Part shown: positions 7,426 to 14,107 of the stretch, in pieces
How positions within the stretch are numbered: position 1 is the first letter of the stretch
Layout: each line of letters opens with the position of its first letter
Assembly: GCA_028699365.1 (NCBI GenBank)
Contig: JAQVUQ010000003.1
Coordinates: 1 to 22,211, forward strand
Length of the DNA stretch: 22,211 nucleotides
Source: a bacterium
Lineage (GTDB): Bacteria > UBP13 > UBA5359
Direction: 5' to 3'
The notes under the pieces: model-generated
The model's database searches: none
Told to the model about the DNA's origin: nothing
What the model saw: the letters and a program-made list of their open reading frames with translations, nothing else
Made by a program: the position numbers and the translations under genes

Positions 7426-8130
7426 GTGTTCGATCAAACAGGCTTTTGCAACGGTTTATCCATGATATCCCTGCTCGCTTCGTCCAGGACCCGTTCCATC
7501 TCGGCCGAGAACACCGATGGAGCCAAAGGAGGAGGAGCCAAAGAGGAGCCTTCTCCCGGGAACGCCGCCTCTATGCTGGGCAAGGGATGGAAGGTACGTC
7601 TTGCCATATCCCTGGCCGCAGGCAAGACGGTGACGCTGGCCGACAGCATTAAAGGGCGGGGACATTATGTGGGCACCTTTCTGGCCTGGACGCAACTATC
7701 CAATGGCTGGTGGGGAGAGGGGGAGATAAAGTTCTATATGGACGGCGACATCGGGCTGGAGCGCGGTCAAGTGCGGGACATAAGCGGCTGGATCCATAAC
7801 GGCATGTGGGCTTACTGCCCGGAGTATCCGGGAGCGGAGATCACGGAGTTGCCGCATCCGGCCTTTCTGCTGCTCGATTATCCCGTGTATTTGCAAAAGT
7901 TCGTCATCGGCGGCCAGACGGGCACGCACATAGAGACCAGAGCCCACGTCGATAAGGCGGCCGAGCCGGTTACGGCCCTGCCGCTGGGGGACTTTTATCG
8001 TCCGCCGGTAGTGAATAAAAACAGCTATTATATGGGTTTTGAGCGTGAGATAGGCAGCCTGCCGCTGCGCTGGGCTGCAACCGTTTCCACGGCGGAACTT
8101 CTGATCAAACACGGTGCCCTGAAGAGATAG
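7426..8130 (+). CDS. Chimera: internally shortened DUF2961 protein fused in frame to a cyclase/kynurenine-formamidase-like segment
   Basis: GTG 7426 has AAAGGA upstream and starts a proper DUF2961 N-terminus (GLSMISLLASSRTRSISAEN, then LGKGWKVRLAISLAAGKTVTL). DUF2961 proteins are carbohydrate-locus proteins of about 350-400 residues. Here TLADS (residue ~72) is followed at once by IKGRGHYVGTFLAWTQLSNG and WWGEGEIKFYMDGD, which normally lie some 150 residues further on, so the middle is missing without loss of frame. The GTGTEDY motif that should follow MDGD is absent. Instead, from about residue 108, the text is VRDISGWIHNGMWAYCPEYP and later GGQTGTHIETRAHVD, a cyclase-family (PF04199-like) core whose H-x-E-T-R-A-H matches the family's metal-binding motif. 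The final ~35 residues (NKNSYYMGFERE onward) may be a third piece. Confidence 0.65.
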   Translation: MFDQTGFCNGLSMISLLASSRTRSISAENTDGAKGGGAKEEPSPGNAASMLGKGWKVRLAISLAAGKTVTLADSIKGRGHYVGTFLAWTQLSNGWWGEGEIKFYMDGDIGLERGQVRDISGWIHNGMWAYCPEYPGAEITELPHPAFLLLDYPVYLQKFVIGGQTGTHIETRAHVDKAAEPVTALPLGDFYRPPVVNKNSYYMGFEREIGSLPLRWAATVSTAELLIKHGALKR

Positions 8131-8201
8131 AACCGCTCTTTGAGAATACCTGCCAGGTACTCTATCCGGCGGACGATCTGGTGACAGAGGAAAGTAATTA
8201 A
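8115..8201 (+). pseudogene. Possible C-terminal gene remnant at the right end of the broken-gene region
   Basis: This frame, overlapping the end of the DUF2961 chimera, reads CPEEIEPLFENTCQVLYPAD and then DDLVTEESN before a TAA at 8199-8201. It looks like ordinary coding sequence but has no start. Its stop overlaps the stop of the convergent ATPase gene. I do not recognise the parent protein, and the frame could be fortuitous. Confidence 0.25.
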
Positions 8202-9379
8202 AATATCTTACCCTGATGCAATTGTCTTAAGAATTCTTCTACAGGCAGAACATCAAACCCGTCGAAGTTATAAGATCGTTCGCCCGTGTATATACCGACC
8301 ATTCTGTCTACGATCAGCTTCTTACTGCCTTTCAGGGAACGGATGGGTTGTTCCCAGCGTCGGTCCCATTTTTGCGCCAGCTTCACTTCCAGACAGATTA
8401 CATGAGGGGGCGAGGCGGGGCGTTTCTTCTGTGTTTCTATAACGAAATCTACTTCGCTGCCGGTAATGGTCCGGTAGAAATATATGCCTCGGTTCCTGTT
8501 CCGGGTATGATTGTACGTTTTCAATTCATGATATATTAATGTTTCCAGGGCGGTTCCCTGCCAGATTCTGTCAACAGGATCAAAGAGAAGCCCGGCCGCT
8601 GCTCTGGCAACGCCCGGATCGAACCAATAGAACTTGGGATGGGTCTGTTCCCTGATCTTTGCGCTGGGACGATATGCATGCAGGAAACTTCCGAGCAGGG
8701 TATCTACCAGGATGGAGAAGTATGTATCCACTGTGCTTCGCGGCACGGCAGCATCTCTGGAGATACTCTGAGCATTGACAACTTGGCTGTTTAGTTGCCC
8801 TGCAATACCCAGAAAACGAAGAAAAGGCTGCAGCTTTCTTACCACTCCCTCTTCCTTGATCTCCTCTTTAATATACGTATTTACGTAGGAGTTCAATATG
8901 TCGGCTGCATTATTCCGGTCCAACTGAACCCACGGTATATTGCCCCATTGCAGTGAGTGCTCCAGATCAAAGGATTGATCCAGTTCCGCAAAGGAGAAAG
9001 CATCAAGTTCTCTGGTAAGAGCTCTTCCGCCGAGAAGATTCGTTCCCGCCCGCCGCAGTTTTCTGGCTGATGAACCGCATAGGGCAAATCGCCATTGCCT
9101 GTTCTCCATCAGGCGATGCACTTCATCGAGGAGAGAAGGTATTTTCTGGATTTCGTCGATGACAACCCATGATGCCGCCGGAATATTACCTGTCATAGCC
9201 TCCAGCTTATGTGGATCCTGCGAGAGTTCCAGATATAAGGACGCATCCAGGAGATCAAAAAAGCAAGCCTCCGGCAATACCTGCTTGAGCCAGGTGCTTT
9301 TTCCTACACCACGCGGCCCAAACAGAAAGAACGAACGTTCCGGCAAAGCAAGCAGTCTTTTTATAATACGGTTTGACAT
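8198..9379 (-). CDS. AAA family ATPase with C-terminal DUF4143 domain
   Basis: This complete 393-residue protein starts at ATG 9379-9377. Residues 21-29 are the Walker A motif GPRGVGKST, and residues about 70-80 (WVVIDEIQKI) are Walker B. A sensor-like LCGSSARKLRR follows, as in the AAA_14 family. The C-terminal part (GSEVDFVIE, then ICLEVKLAQKWDRRW) has the E-V-D-F / E-V-K pattern of DUF4143, which resembles PD-(D/E)XK nuclease-like folds. These ATPases are widespread and often horizontally transferred; their cellular role is poorly understood. The gene is intact, unlike its plus-strand neighbours, and is more AT-rich than the cob genes, consistent with separate acquisition. A long palindrome covers its promoter and start. 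Confidence 0.92.
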   Translation of the reverse strand: MSNRIIKRLLALPERSFFLFGPRGVGKSTWLKQVLPEACFFDLLDASLYLELSQDPHKLEAMTGNIPAASWVVIDEIQKIPSLLDEVHRLMENRQWRFALCGSSARKLRRAGTNLLGGRALTRELDAFSFAELDQSFDLEHSLQWGNIPWVQLDRNNAADILNSYVNTYIKEEIKEEGVVRKLQPFLRFLGIAGQLNSQVVNAQSISRDAAVPRSTVDTYFSILVDTLLGSFLHAYRPSAKIREQTHPKFYWFDPGVARAAAGLLFDPVDRIWQGTALETLIYHELKTYNHTRNRNRGIYFYRTITGSEVDFVIETQKKRPASPPHVICLEVKLAQKWDRRWEQPIRSLKGSKKLIVDRMVGIYTGERSYNFDGFDVLPVEEFLRQLHQGKIF

Positions 9380-9443
9380 TGCATTTTTACATCTCTATTG
9401 TAAGAATACAATATTATTTTACAATAGAATTGTAAAAATGCAA
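9379..9443. repeat. 65-bp palindrome containing the ATPase promoter and touching its start codon
   Basis: The arms are TTGCATTTTTACA (9379-9391) and TGTAAAAATGCAA (9431-9443), a perfect 13-bp pair. A second perfect 9-bp pair lies inside: CTATTGTAA and TTACAATAG. The two pairs are separated on each side by 3 unpaired bases. Read on the minus strand, the inner arms supply TTGTAA and, 16 bases later, TACAAT, a good sigma70 -35/-10 pair for the ATPase gene. The outer arm ends on the A of the ATG. The mRNA leader would be only about 15 bases long. A dimeric repressor site or a DNA cruciform is possible. Confidence 0.75.
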
Positions 9444-9649
9444 GCAATTGCATGTTGAATTCATAGATCCTTATCCGATGTTGCCACGCTGGGAGGTGCT
9501 CTTAATCCTTACAACGGCAATAGAGGTGTTCTTAACCTGTTGTTATGCGCGTTGACTCACGAAAGAATGACACCGTTTTCTTGACAGCCGGCCTTCTACC
9601 CATTAATATTTGCATGGTTCGCAAGCAAATTAATTGGGGGTAGAACGAA
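9444..9649 (+). promoter_or_regulatory. Upstream region and sigma70 promoter of the isocitrate dehydrogenase gene
   Basis: A strong promoter is visible: TTGACA (9581-9586), a 17-bp spacer, then TAATAT (9604-9609). An inverted repeat ATTTGC-N11-GCAAAT (9608-9630) overlaps the expected transcription start and could be an operator. GGGGGT near 9636-9641 is the ribosome binding site. Further upstream, two direct repeats of the form GAGGTG(C/T)TCTTAA (9493-9508 and 9523-9537) lie 30 bp apart, about three helical turns. They could be activator sites or part of a gene remnant, since the frame here is open. The operator and repeat roles are inferred from position only. Confidence 0.55.
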
Positions 9650-10645
9650 ATGCATAAGATTACCTGGATACCCGGAGACGGAGTTGGCCCGGAGATAAGC
9701 GATGCTTCCAGGGCGGTCATAGACGCTTCAGGGGTGGATATAGAGTGGGAGATAGTCGACGCCGGCGTCGATGTCATGGAGCAGTACGGCACGCCACTGC
9801 CGGATCACGTGCTGGAATCCGTCAGGCGCAATAAGATAGCCATCAAGGGCCCCATAACAACGCCCGTCGGCACCGGCTTCAGGAGCGTCAACGTGGCCCT
9901 GCGCAAAGCGCTGGATCTCTATGCCAACCTGCGTCCGGCCAAGTCGCTGCCGGGGGTCAAGACTCGCTTCGAGGACATCGATCTGGTGATAGTCCGCGAG
10001 AATACCGAGGATCTTTACGCCGGCATAGAGCACATGGTCACCGACGATGCCGCCGAGAGCATCAAAATAATCACTAAGAAGGCCAGCCGGCGCATAGTCA
10101 AGTTTGCCTTCGAGTATGCCCTTCAGGAAGGGCGCAAGAAGGTGACGGCGGTTCACAAAGCCAACATTATGAAGTGCACGGACGGCCTCTTTCTGGCTAC
10201 CGCCCGCGAGGTAGCCCAGGAATACCCGCAGATAGAGTTTGAGGACCGTATTGTCGATAACATGTGCATGCAGTTGGTGATCAAGCCGGAACTCTACGAT
10301 GTCCTGGTTCTGCCCAACCTGTACGGCGATATCGTCTCCGATCTCTGTGCCGGTATGGTGGGCGGTCTGGGCGTGGCGCCGGGCGCCAACATCGGCGAAG
10401 GCATAGCCGTCTTCGAGCCGGTGCACGGCAGCGCTCCCAAATACAAGGGAATGAACAAGGTCAACCCGCTGGCTCTGCTGCAATCCGGCATACTTATGCT
10501 GCGCTACATCAACGAGCGTGAGGCGGCGGATCGCATCTATGAAGCCATGATCGCCGTGCTGGAAGAAGGCTCCAAGGTTACTTATGACCTTGGCGGTTCG
10601 GCCACCACGTCACAGATGGCTGAGGCTATAATCGCCAGGATGTAG
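9650..10645 (+). CDS. icd: Isocitrate dehydrogenase, short isocitrate/isopropylmalate dehydrogenase family type
   Basis: This 331-residue enzyme should oxidise isocitrate to 2-oxoglutarate and CO2 in the cytoplasm. It opens with the family start [13 protein letters not shown]. The substrate loop [22 protein letters not shown]-type region supplies S79, N81, R85 and R95, and the serine/asparagine pair argues for isocitrate over isopropylmalate. [14 protein letters not shown] and the metal-binding [13 protein letters not shown] segment are intact. At the cofactor site the sequence is [14 protein letters not shown], with K264 and Y265. These match the residues that bind the 2'-phosphate of NADP in the E. 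coli enzyme, whereas many short enzymes have D-I there for NAD. The length is right for the short type. It is transcribed from its own promoter and ends just before the corrinoid operon. Homoisocitrate dehydrogenase is a less likely alternative. Confidence 0.9.
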   Translation: MHKITWIPGDGVGPEISDASRAVIDASGVDIEWEIVDAGVDVMEQYGTPLPDHVLESVRRNKIAIKGPITTPVGTGFRSVNVALRKALDLYANLRPAKSLPGVKTRFEDIDLVIVRENTEDLYAGIEHMVTDDAAESIKIITKKASRRIVKFAFEYALQEGRKKVTAVHKANIMKCTDGLFLATAREVAQEYPQIEFEDRIVDNMCMQLVIKPELYDVLVLPNLYGDIVSDLCAGMVGGLGVAPGANIGEGIAVFEPVHGSAPKYKGMNKVNPLALLQSGILMLRYINEREAADRIYEAMIAVLEEGSKVTYDLGGSATTSQMAEAIIARM

Positions 10646-10669
10646 GTTGCCCGTAAAATACAGGTTTTC

Positions 10670-10715
10670 ATACCCGGGAGGCAGCCCGGCAATTGACAGG
10701 CTGCCTCCCGGGTAT
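10670..10715 (+). terminator. Strong hairpin behind the isocitrate dehydrogenase gene
   Basis: A perfect 17-bp stem is formed by 10670-10686 (ATACCCGGGAGGCAGCC) and 10699-10715, with a 12-base loop. It lies 25 bases after the stop of the dehydrogenase gene. No clear U-run follows on the plus strand (the next bases are TATAATGG), so intrinsic termination may be weak. The hairpin may instead protect the 3' end or act with a factor. The right arm doubles as promoter spacer for the next operon. Confidence 0.5.
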
Positions 10716-10721
10716 TATAAT
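10693..10721 (+). promoter_or_regulatory. Perfect-consensus sigma70 promoter of the corrinoid operon
   Basis: TTGACA (10693-10698), exactly 17 bp, then TATAAT (10716-10721): both hexamers match consensus at all positions and the spacing is ideal. The -35 box lies in the loop of the preceding hairpin, and the 17-bp spacer is precisely its right stem arm. Transcription should start near 10728, a few bases before the riboswitch P1 stem. Confidence 0.85.
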
Positions 10722-10732
10722 GGCGTCATCTC

Positions 10733-10886
10733 AAGTCGTCCGTACAGGGGAAGACCGGTGAAACACCGGCGCAGCCCCCGCTACTGTAACCGGTGACGAA
10801 ACCCGAAACAGGCCACTGGAGTTAAATCCGGGAAGGCTCGGGGAGTAGGATGATCCGGGAGCCAGGAGACCTTGGCGGAACGATTT
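10733..10886 (+). promoter_or_regulatory. Cobalamin (B12) riboswitch
   Basis: The conserved core of the cobalamin aptamer is clear: ACCGGTGAAACACCGG, then GCGCAGCCCCCGCTACTGTA, CCGGTGACGAA, GCCACTGG, CGGGAAGGC, and finally GGGAGCCAGGAGACC. The closing stem P1 can pair AAGTCGTCCG (10733-10742) with CGGAACGATTT (10876-10886), with one bulge. No terminator follows. A small hairpin does, CTTC-GGAGG-GAAG, with the Shine-Dalgarno sequence GGAGG in its loop, just before an ATG at 10914. This points to control of translation initiation: binding of cobalamin would shut down the leader ORF and the cob genes behind it. Confidence 0.95.
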
Positions 10887-10913
10887 CAAGAACATCACTT
10901 CGGAGGGAAGAAG

Positions 10914-10991
10914 ATGGCTTTTTTCTTTGCCTGTTTGCCGGTTATTCATACGGTATTCCCACTCGATGCATCGGTCAGGCCGGTCATATGA
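10914..10991 (+). CDS. 25-codon leader ORF behind the riboswitch, overlapping the cobC start
   Basis: ATG 10914 is the first start after the riboswitch and has the loop-borne GGAGG about 6 bases upstream. It encodes 25 residues beginning MAFFFACLPVIHTVFPLDAS and ends at TGA 10989-10991, which overlaps the cobC ATG (10988-10990) as ATGA. The hydrophobic beginning resembles the start of a signal sequence, so it could be the remnant of a btuB-like gene that once stood first. It can also work as a translational coupler, because cobC itself has no good ribosome binding site. Translation is inferred, not shown. Confidence 0.5.
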   Translation: MAFFFACLPVIHTVFPLDASVRPVI

Positions 10992-11611
10992 CCAGGCTCC
11001 TGCTGATAAGACACGGCTGTACGGAACTTAACGGCCGGGGCTGTTTTCAGGGATGGATAGACGTTTCTCTGAATGACGATGGTCGCCGCCAGGCAAATCT
11101 GTTGGGCCGGACGCTGGCGCAGGAATCTCTGTCGGCTGTTTACAGCAGCCCTCTGGTGCGGGCCATGGATACCGCCAAAGCTATTGCCGTCCCGCACGGC
11201 CTGGAAGCGGTGGCGGGCCCGGGATTGATGGAGATATCCTTCGGGTTATGGGAAGGATTGACTTTTGAGGAGGCACTTCAACGATTTCCGGATGAGGCGG
11301 GGAATCAGTTGAAAGCACAAGTCCCGCCTCTGTTAGTGCCTGACGGCGAAGAACCGGATGCTTTCATGAATCGCGTGTCGAAAATTCTATCTTCCATCGT
11401 GAAACGGCATCCGGAGGAGAGCGTAGCTGTGGTATCCCACGGCGGACCGATCAGGCTTATTATCGGGATATGTCTCGGATTGCCGTGGGAGCTGTTCTGG
11501 AAGTTGCAGGCCGACAGCGCTTCCATCAGCGAACTGCTTGTCTATGAGGATACGTCCATTCTTAAACGATTGAACGATACCTGCCATTGCAGGGGAGAGG
11601 AAGCGGTGTAA
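10988..11611 (+). CDS. cobC: Alpha-ribazole phosphatase-like histidine phosphatase
   Basis: This 207-residue protein belongs to the histidine phosphatase superfamily and, by context, should dephosphorylate alpha-ribazole-5'-phosphate or adenosylcobalamin-5'-phosphate in the nucleotide-loop pathway. The start MTRLLLIRHG places the catalytic RHG motif at residues 8-10. GCFQGWIDVSLNDDGRRQA and YSSPLVRAMDTA follow as in CobC/phosphoglycerate-mutase-like enzymes, and the second catalytic histidine is H151 in VVSHGG. The frame extends upstream to 10850, but that would begin inside the riboswitch, so ATG 10988 is the true start. It is the first main gene of a tight operon: one base separates it from cobU. 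Confidence 0.88.
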   Translation: MTRLLLIRHGCTELNGRGCFQGWIDVSLNDDGRRQANLLGRTLAQESLSAVYSSPLVRAMDTAKAIAVPHGLEAVAGPGLMEISFGLWEGLTFEEALQRFPDEAGNQLKAQVPPLLVPDGEEPDAFMNRVSKILSSIVKRHPEESVAVVSHGGPIRLIIGICLGLPWELFWKLQADSASISELLVYEDTSILKRLNDTCHCRGEEAV

Positions 11612-11612
11612 T

Positions 11613-12155
11613 ATGGGTAAGCTGATGCTGGTGACCGGAGGGGTCAGAAGCGGCAAGAGCAGTCTGGCACAGTGCATGGCCGCTGATTCGGGCAGGAGTG
11701 CCGTTTGTTATCTGGCTACCGCAGAGGCGCTTGACGATGAAATGAGGGACAGAATCGCGCGGCATCGGCAGGACCGCCCGCCGGAGTGGCGAACGGTGGA
11801 GGAATCGAGAGATCCGGCCGGAGCGCTGGCGGCCATGCCCGGGGACACGGCAATCGTGATAGTGGATTGCCTGACGCTCTATCTGACCAATCTTCTTATG
11901 GATGCCGGGGAGCAGGAATTTCAGTCTGTTCGCAGCCTGGTCCTGGACAGGATACGGGAGATGCTGGCCGTTTGCGACCAAGCGGCCTTCGATACCATCA
12001 TCGTTTCCAATGAGGTGGGAATGGGTATTGTGCCGGACAGCCTGCTGGGACGCTCCTTTCGCGACCTGGCCGGAGAGGTCAACCGGATGACGGCCGCCGC
12101 CGCCGCCGAAGTCTGGATCACGGTGGCCGGAATACCTCTCAAACTGAAGGGGTAG
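11613..12155 (+). CDS. cobU: Bifunctional adenosylcobinamide kinase / adenosylcobinamide-phosphate guanylyltransferase
   Basis: This 180-residue enzyme is full length for CobU/CobP. It phosphorylates adenosylcobinamide and then transfers GMP to form adenosylcobinamide-GDP. The P-loop GGVRSGKSS is at residues 9-17. The following block ATAEALDDEMRDRIARHR contains H51, which aligns with the GMP-accepting H46 of the Salmonella enzyme. The C-terminal block SNEVGMGIVP ... GRSFRDLAGEVN is complete. GGGGAGAGG lies upstream of the ATG inside the end of cobC. It is followed two bases later by cobS, so the genes are surely co-transcribed. Confidence 0.95.
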   Translation: MGKLMLVTGGVRSGKSSLAQCMAADSGRSAVCYLATAEALDDEMRDRIARHRQDRPPEWRTVEESRDPAGALAAMPGDTAIVIVDCLTLYLTNLLMDAGEQEFQSVRSLVLDRIREMLAVCDQAAFDTIIVSNEVGMGIVPDSLLGRSFRDLAGEVNRMTAAAAAEVWITVAGIPLKLKG

Positions 12156-12157
12156 CT

Positions 12158-12880
12158 ATGAGAGGATTGCTGATTGCCGCTCAGTTTCTGACACGCCTGC
12201 CGCTGCCTGTCCGGACGGTTTGGGATGAGCAGGGATTACGCCTGGCTCTGCCTTTCTTTCCGGTAGTGGGGGCTTTTACAGGTATGCTGGCCTCACTGCC
12301 TTATCTGTTGAGCCGGTGGTGGCCCGATCAGACCGTGGCTGCAGCCTCCGTAACTCTGTTGATCCTGCTTACCGGCGGCTTGCATCTGGACGGCCTGGGA
12401 GATTGCTGCGACGGATTGCTCAGCGGCCGCCCGGCCGATCGTGCCAGAGAGATCATGAAAGAAGGCAGCATAGGCCCGTTCGGCGTCATAGGGATAACGC
12501 TTGTCATCCTCATGAAAGTCGCCATGCTGGGCAGCATCGGTCCTGAAAAGACGCTGCCCGCCCTGATCGCCGCCACTGCCCTGGGACGCTGGGGTTCCCT
12601 GTTGGCCCTGCATCTCTATCCCGCCTGCGGCGGCGGGCTGGGAGAGATGTTTAAAAAGAGCCTGGCGCTTCCGGGGCTGTGTCTGGCTACGGCAATGACG
12701 GCGGCGATACTGCTTGCCGGCGGCCCTGTCCGGTTGCTGCTGCTGCCGGCAACCGTTTTGATAATTCTGCCGCCTGCCGCTGCCATGGTCAGGGTACTGG
12801 GAGGCTTGAACGGAGATTGTCACGGTGCCTTGATAGAACTCGGCGAGTTAGTCGTGCTGATTGTGCTCTCCTTCGTCTGA
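12158..12880 (+). CDS. cobS: Adenosylcobinamide-GDP ribazoletransferase (cobalamin synthase)
   Basis: This 240-residue integral membrane enzyme joins adenosylcobinamide-GDP with alpha-ribazole (or its phosphate) to make cobalamin (or its phosphate). The signature GGLHLDGLGDCCDGLL starts at residue 73, and the acidic residues there bind the divalent metal. GSIGPFG follows, and a second conserved block, LNGDCHGALIELGE, lies near the C-terminus. Several hydrophobic segments (residues about 30-50, 60-75, 105-135, 170-215 and the C-terminal end) fit the known multi-spanning topology. Start and length agree with the family. It is tightly coupled to cobU, while cobT follows after an 84-base gap. Confidence 0.95.
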   Translation: MRGLLIAAQFLTRLPLPVRTVWDEQGLRLALPFFPVVGAFTGMLASLPYLLSRWWPDQTVAAASVTLLILLTGGLHLDGLGDCCDGLLSGRPADRAREIMKEGSIGPFGVIGITLVILMKVAMLGSIGPEKTLPALIAATALGRWGSLLALHLYPACGGGLGEMFKKSLALPGLCLATAMTAAILLAGGPVRLLLLPATVLIILPPAAAMVRVLGGLNGDCHGALIELGELVVLIVLSFV

Positions 12881-12964
12881 GACTGCAGGTTTACCCGGCC
12901 GAAGATATGGCCGGATGATAAAACGGGTTGTCTTTGCAGCCCGGTTTAAGGAGGAAGTAAGGTT

Positions 12965-14017
12965 ATGACAATGATCGAAGAGGCAATTTCCGGGATAGCT
13001 CCGCTGGACCGGAGCGCTATGGAGGAAGCGACGGCCAGGCAGGAGATGCTGACCAAGCCTGTCGGCAGTCTGGGAAGGCTGGAGAAGCTGTCCGTACAAC
13101 TGGCCGGCATTACCGGCAATCCGCGCCCGACGGTGGAGCGCAAGCTGGTGATTACCATGGCCGGTGATCACGGCGTGGCGGCGGAAGGAGTCAGCGCCTT
13201 TCCGGTCGAGGTCACGCCCCAGATGGTTCACAACTTTCTCAGCGGCGGTGCCGCCGTCAATGTTCTGGCCCGGCAGGCGGGAGCCAGGGTCTGTGTCGTG
13301 GATATGGGCATTGCCTGCGATATGCCGACCGTCGAAGGTCTGCGGCGTCGCAAGATTAGCTACGGGACAGGCAACATTGCTCTCGGCCCGGCCATGAGCC
13401 GGGAGCAGGCCGTCCGGGCGATAGAGGCCGGTATCGGAGTTGTTGAAGAAGAGATGGCGGCGGGTCTGGACCTGGTGGCTACCGGGGATATGGGCATTGC
13501 CAATACCACGCCCAGCAGCGCGGTTACGGCTGCCGTCACCGGCGCTTCGGCAGCCGAAGTGACCGGGCGCGGCACAGGCATCAGCGACGAGAGTCTGTCC
13601 AGGAAGATAGAGGTGATAGAGCGGGCTTTGCAGGTCAACCGGCCGGATCCAAATGACGGTCTGGATGTGCTGGCCAAGGTAGGCGGCTTTGAGATAGGCG
13701 GCTTGGCCGGGGTTATCATCGGTGCAGCCGCCAACAGGATACCCGTCGTTGTGGACGGCTTCATCTCCGGAGCCGCCATGCTGATAGCTCTGGTGCTGGC
13801 GCCGGAAGTCAAGCCATATCTTATCGCCTCTCATCGCTCGGTGGAGGGCGGACACACGCTGGCTATGCGCTGGGCCGGGCTGGAACCGCTTCTCGATCTG
13901 GATATGAGGCTGGGGGAGGGCACCGGCGCCGTGCTGTCTATGCATATAGTCGAAGCGGCTTGCCGTATCCTGGATGAGATGGCGACGTTCGCGTCGGCCG
14001 GAGTATCCGCGACATGA
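12965..14017 (+). CDS. cobT: Nicotinate-nucleotide:dimethylbenzimidazole phosphoribosyltransferase
   Basis: This 350-residue enzyme activates the lower-ligand base of cobalamin by forming alpha-ribazole-5'-phosphate from nicotinate mononucleotide. Family blocks are all present: TKPVGSLGRLEKL near residues 31-43, MAGDHGVAAEGVSAFP, GDMGIANTT, and RLGEGTGA near the C-terminus, where E318 matches the catalytic E317 of the Salmonella enzyme. The start ATG 12965 has a strong AAGGAGG. The 84-base gap behind cobS contains a small hairpin (CGGGTTGT / GCAGCCCG, 12924-12943, with G-U pairs) just before this ribosome binding site, which could tune cobT translation. The gene completes a full nucleotide-loop assembly set; no dimethylbenzimidazole synthesis gene is seen here. 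Confidence 0.95.
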   Translation: MTMIEEAISGIAPLDRSAMEEATARQEMLTKPVGSLGRLEKLSVQLAGITGNPRPTVERKLVITMAGDHGVAAEGVSAFPVEVTPQMVHNFLSGGAAVNVLARQAGARVCVVDMGIACDMPTVEGLRRRKISYGTGNIALGPAMSREQAVRAIEAGIGVVEEEMAAGLDLVATGDMGIANTTPSSAVTAAVTGASAAEVTGRGTGISDESLSRKIEVIERALQVNRPDPNDGLDVLAKVGGFEIGGLAGVIIGAAANRIPVVVDGFISGAAMLIALVLAPEVKPYLIASHRSVEGGHTLAMRWAGLEPLLDLDMRLGEGTGAVLSMHIVEAACRILDEMATFASAGVSAT

Positions 14018-14107
14018 TCTCTCAGCTTGCCGCTGAATGCAGAGAGGGGCGCAAAAAAGATTATATAGAGTATTGTCAAAGATAAACTTAGATAGGGGGA
14101 AGTGCAA

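Noticed and set aside
9728-10483. 251-residue minus-strand frame within the isocitrate dehydrogenase gene
   Set aside because: Antisense shadow of a fully conserved enzyme.
10786-10800. The 15-base string GTAACCGGTGACGAA of the B12 riboswitch recurs at 18191-18205, suggesting a second riboswitch
   Set aside because: The other aptamer elements (GCCACTG, GGGAAGG, GAGCCAGGAGACC) are absent around 18200, and a match of this length is not very unlikely by chance in 22 kb. The second copy lies in the small gene remnant.
10850-10987. Extended N-terminus for cobC from ATG 10850
   Set aside because: This would start inside the riboswitch, and the family N-terminus begins exactly at ATG 10988 (MTRLLLIRHG).
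12848-14107. 419-residue minus-strand frame across cobT
   Set aside because: Antisense shadow of cobT, rich in Gly, His and Gln, with no recognisable motif.
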